A program made the translations under genes and the position numbers. The notes under the pieces were generated by a model. That model saw nothing but the letters and a program-made list of their open reading frames with translations. It did not search any database and had not been told where the DNA came from. Shown in pieces: positions 62,701-64,000 of a DNA stretch of 64,000 nt; the stretch's first letter is position 1, and each line of letters begins with the position of its first letter. This DNA is from Anaerolineae bacterium (GTDB taxonomy: Bacteria > Chloroflexota > Anaerolineae > Promineifilales > Promineifilaceae), in NCBI GenBank assembly GCA_023382655.1, contig JAHDWK010000032.1, positions 1-64,000 of the forward strand, read 5' to 3'.

Positions 62701-64000
62701 TTGCTTTTTGCCCGGCCGCCAGGTTCAGGGCGGCCAGTTCGTCCTGTTCAGTTTGGGTGGTGAGCAGGGGGTGGGCCAGGTTCAGGTGGTTGAGGATGGT
62801 GAAGATGGTGGCATCTCGCTTGTCTGTCCCGGCTGCTTGCAATAAATAGTTGCCAATTTGTTGGTGGGTGGCCTGTTTTTCGCCTTCGTTCAGCAGGGCG
62901 TAGGCGGCCTGTTGGATGCGGTCGTGGGCGAATTTGTAGGCGGCATTGGTGGGCACGTCAAAAACGGCCAGCCGGTATTCGTCGTTGAGCGGGGTGATGA
63001 GACCGGCAACGATGCTTTCCCAAAGGGCCACGGCCGTGTCCTGTGCCGGTTGGTTATAGGCCAGCGCCAGTGTGGCCAGGTCAAAACGCGCGCCAATGCA
63101 GGCCGCCAGTTTGAGCACCGTTTGCCCGGCGGCGGTCAACTGCTGGATGTGCCCAGTGATCAATTCCACCACATTGTCGGTGATGTCGGTGGCCTGGATG
63201 CCGGGCAAGTCCCAGCGCCAGCGCCCGGCTTCGTAATCAAAGCTGATCAGATCACTGGCGACCAGCGATTTCAAAAATTCGCCGGTGAAAAAGGGGTTGC
63301 CGCCCGTTTTAGCCAGCACCAGTTCCGCCAACAGCCGGGTTTCGCCCGGTGCGGTGTGCAGCGCGTCGGCCACATACTGGTTGATGACGGGCAGCGTGAG
63401 CGGCGTCAGGGCGATGTCGTTGATGGGGATACCACTCTGGCGCAGGTTGTTGACCATCTGCCAGACGGGGTGGGTTTGGCCCACTTCGGCGTCGCGGTAC
63501 GCGCCGATGAGCAGCAGGTGGCGGGTGTGTGGCGCGGTGATGAGCCGCTGTAACAACTGGCGCGACCCGGCGTCCATCCACTGCCAATCATCCAGAAACA
63601 GCACCAGCGGATGATCGGCCTGGGCAAAAACACGGATGAAGTTTTGGAAGGCCAGGGTGAAGCGGGTTTCGGCCTCGCTGGGGGGCAGCGGTGGCGGGGT
63701 GGGCTGCGGGCCGATGATCCATTCCACCGCCGGGATGACGTCAATGATGACCTGGCCGTTGCCACCCAGAGCGGCTAACAATTGGCTGCGCCAGGCGGCG
63801 ATGCGCGTTTGGCTTTCGCTGAGAAGCTGGTTAACCAACTCTTGGAAGGCGTGGATGAGGGCGGCGTAGGGGGTGTGGTGTAGCTGGTCAAATTTGCCGC
63901 TGATGAAGGCGCCGCGCTGGATGGCGGTGGCTTTGTGCAGTTCGCGCGCCAGGGAGGATTTGCCCACACCGGCCGCGCCGGTGACGAGCAGGAGTTCGAC
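59729..64000 (-). CDS. Giant AAA-ATPase/GAF hybrid sensor histidine kinase, N-terminus missing
   Basis: At least 1423 codons are visible, open at the right edge. It enters with the Walker A VTGAAGVGKSSLAREL of an ORC-like AAA_16 ATPase and Walker B LVLFLDDWQWMD. A long helical, TPR-like region (~residues 300-950 of the visible part) follows, then a GAF domain (~990-1150), a coiled coil and a HisKA domain with its phospho-acceptor in FLANMSHELRTPLNAIIGF. The HATPase has LINLLGNAAKF, DTGIGIP and GVGLGLALSR. This order is known from proteins with an N-terminal Ser/Thr kinase domain, which probably lies outside the window. No receiver; the adjacent cyclase regulator is the probable target. Confidence 0.93.
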   Translation of the reverse strand, partial: VELLLVTGAAGVGKSSLARELHKATAIQRGAFISGKFDQLHHTPYAALIHAFQELVNQLLSESQTRIAAWRSQLLAALGGNGQVIIDVIPAVEWIIGPQPTPPPLPPSEAETRFTLAFQNFIRVFAQADHPLVLFLDDWQWMDAGSRQLLQRLITAPHTRHLLLIGAYRDAEVGQTHPVWQMVNNLRQSGIPINDIALTPLTLPVINQYVADALHTAPGETRLLAELVLAKTGGNPFFTGEFLKSLVASDLISFDYEAGRWRWDLPGIQATDITDNVVELITGHIQQLTAAGQTVLKLAACIGARFDLATLALAYNQPAQDTAVALWESIVAGLITPLNDEYRLAVFDVPTNAAYKFAHDRIQQAAYALLNEGEKQATHQQIGNYLLQAAGTDKRDATIFTILNHLNLAHPLLTTQTEQDELAALNLAAGQKAMQSAAFLPALEYLDTGIRLLRGDAAWTRNYDLALALHTQAAAAANLGGQYAQMAQWAEAVIAHGRTLLDKTPTYETIIQAQTHQNQLEAALDTAVAVLQQFGLKLPRHPSRRHLLPALLQTKRLLRGKNPDDLLTLPRMTDPEQLAITSILARAGVTAYFVSTELFALIVLHLAQRYVQYGNTPFACRAFATYGLILTSVLRDYDGGYAYCQMAIKLLDQLQAAEMTGSTHMVFNVFVRHWKEHLRDTLPALQEAYQAALAAGDPEFATYCAYGYSKHALHVGENLAQLTPEMIRYSEVMAYYKKEKIHYVHNFYVQTAVNLSQPVPLPYVLQGEFFDEAGTVPAYRAANDRSALCAFDIQKAMLCYLFGQPELGLPYSQEAGELLARIPGSNSIPLFYLYDSLIRLALYPTFTPAEQKAALKKVAANQKKLAKLSPFAPVNIAHKQTLVAAELARVQGDHVAAAELYDQAIQQATAHNYPHEAALALELAGNFHAAQADGLAAFYHRQAYDAYAAWGAVSKTAEMADRLPYLAPPPERAAETISVTATTKTATMASTTMSSTAVLDLTSVIKASQTIASEIVLPRLTERLMTIVMENAGAQTGCLLLPPENGHALEAGWRPAAWGGEGEVPLPLSLIQYVARSHTAVLLENATQSQFAQDPVIRSRRPQSVLCLPLLQQGNLAGLLYLENNVASGAFTANHLAVLNMLASQTAISLENAQLVGRLEKYNSALEEKVAQRTAELAQATHDAENARAIANQANEAKSAFLANMSHELRTPLNAIIGFTRIVRRRSSDALPDRQQHNLDRVLVSAEQLLSIINTILDIAKIEAGRMEVQAAQFNLATVVDLCVTAVQPSLKPGVTILREIPADLPVIYSDQDKIRQILINLLGNAAKFTENGRITIQAVPEGDTLAITIQDTGIGIPADALPRIFEEFEQASPAIRQQYDGVGLGLALSRSLARLLDGRITAVSTPGVGSAFTLTIPVTRNP

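Overview
The window is most consistent with a chromosomal segment of a Chloroflexota bacterium, probably Anaerolineae or Ardenticatenia-like. The reasons are a monoderm-style mix of secreted FG-GAP and WD40 proteins, PAS/GAF histidine kinases, a Ser/Thr kinase, Uma2-type proteins, a SufCBDSU operon and secreted proteins that end in a YLP(I/L)I(R/L)K tail. This is inference from gene content, with no rRNA or marker phylogeny. No insertion sequence, prophage, CRISPR array or rRNA was seen.

Layout. 1-3.8 kb: left-edge partial hypothetical protein, then the tryptophan-catabolic pair kynU and tryptophan 2,3-dioxygenase. 3.9-16.6 kb: PAS/GAF histidine kinase, ABC exporter, a 31-aa membrane peptide, M14 carboxypeptidase, DUF5946 protein, a multi-pass membrane subtilase, a phosphoribosyltransferase overlapping a second histidine kinase. 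16.6-24.7 kb: a complete Fe-S assembly locus. A MIP18/DUF59 protein and a SufR-like repressor are divergent from sufC-sufB-sufD-sulfurtransferase-sufS-sufU-Rieske, with two well-formed sigma-70 promoters and a direct-repeat operator candidate between them. 24.7-31.7 kb: Uma2, glnS, small hypothetical proteins, an APH-like kinase that looks like a captured cassette, DUF1643, cupin, ACT and methyltransferase genes. 31.7-46.1 kb: a very large secreted FG-GAP protein, GNAT, amine oxidase, M20 peptidase, histidine phosphatase, an overlapping C39-like pair, a WD40 lipoprotein interrupted by one in-frame stop, and a methyltransferase/Ser-Thr kinase pair. 46.2-58.6 kb: YhfC-type membrane protease, a membrane protein, tRNA-Leu(UAA), tilS, glgX, pckA, a membrane protein, an M23 peptidase, rlmI and a 61-aa protein. 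58.6-64 kb: a receiver-adenylate cyclase beside a giant AAA/GAF/histidine kinase that runs off the right edge.

Two genome-scale signals overlay the genes. First, the 8-bp palindrome ACGGCCGT occurs about 125 times by hand count where about one or two are expected; it behaves like the cyanobacterial HIP1 element. Second, many gene junctions hold hairpins built from iterated 7-nt words whose sequence differs from site to site while the period stays 7. These recall cyanobacterial STRR heptamers. They often supply the stop codon of the upstream gene, and one copy lies in frame inside the subtilase gene. Shorter perfect palindromes fill other junctions.
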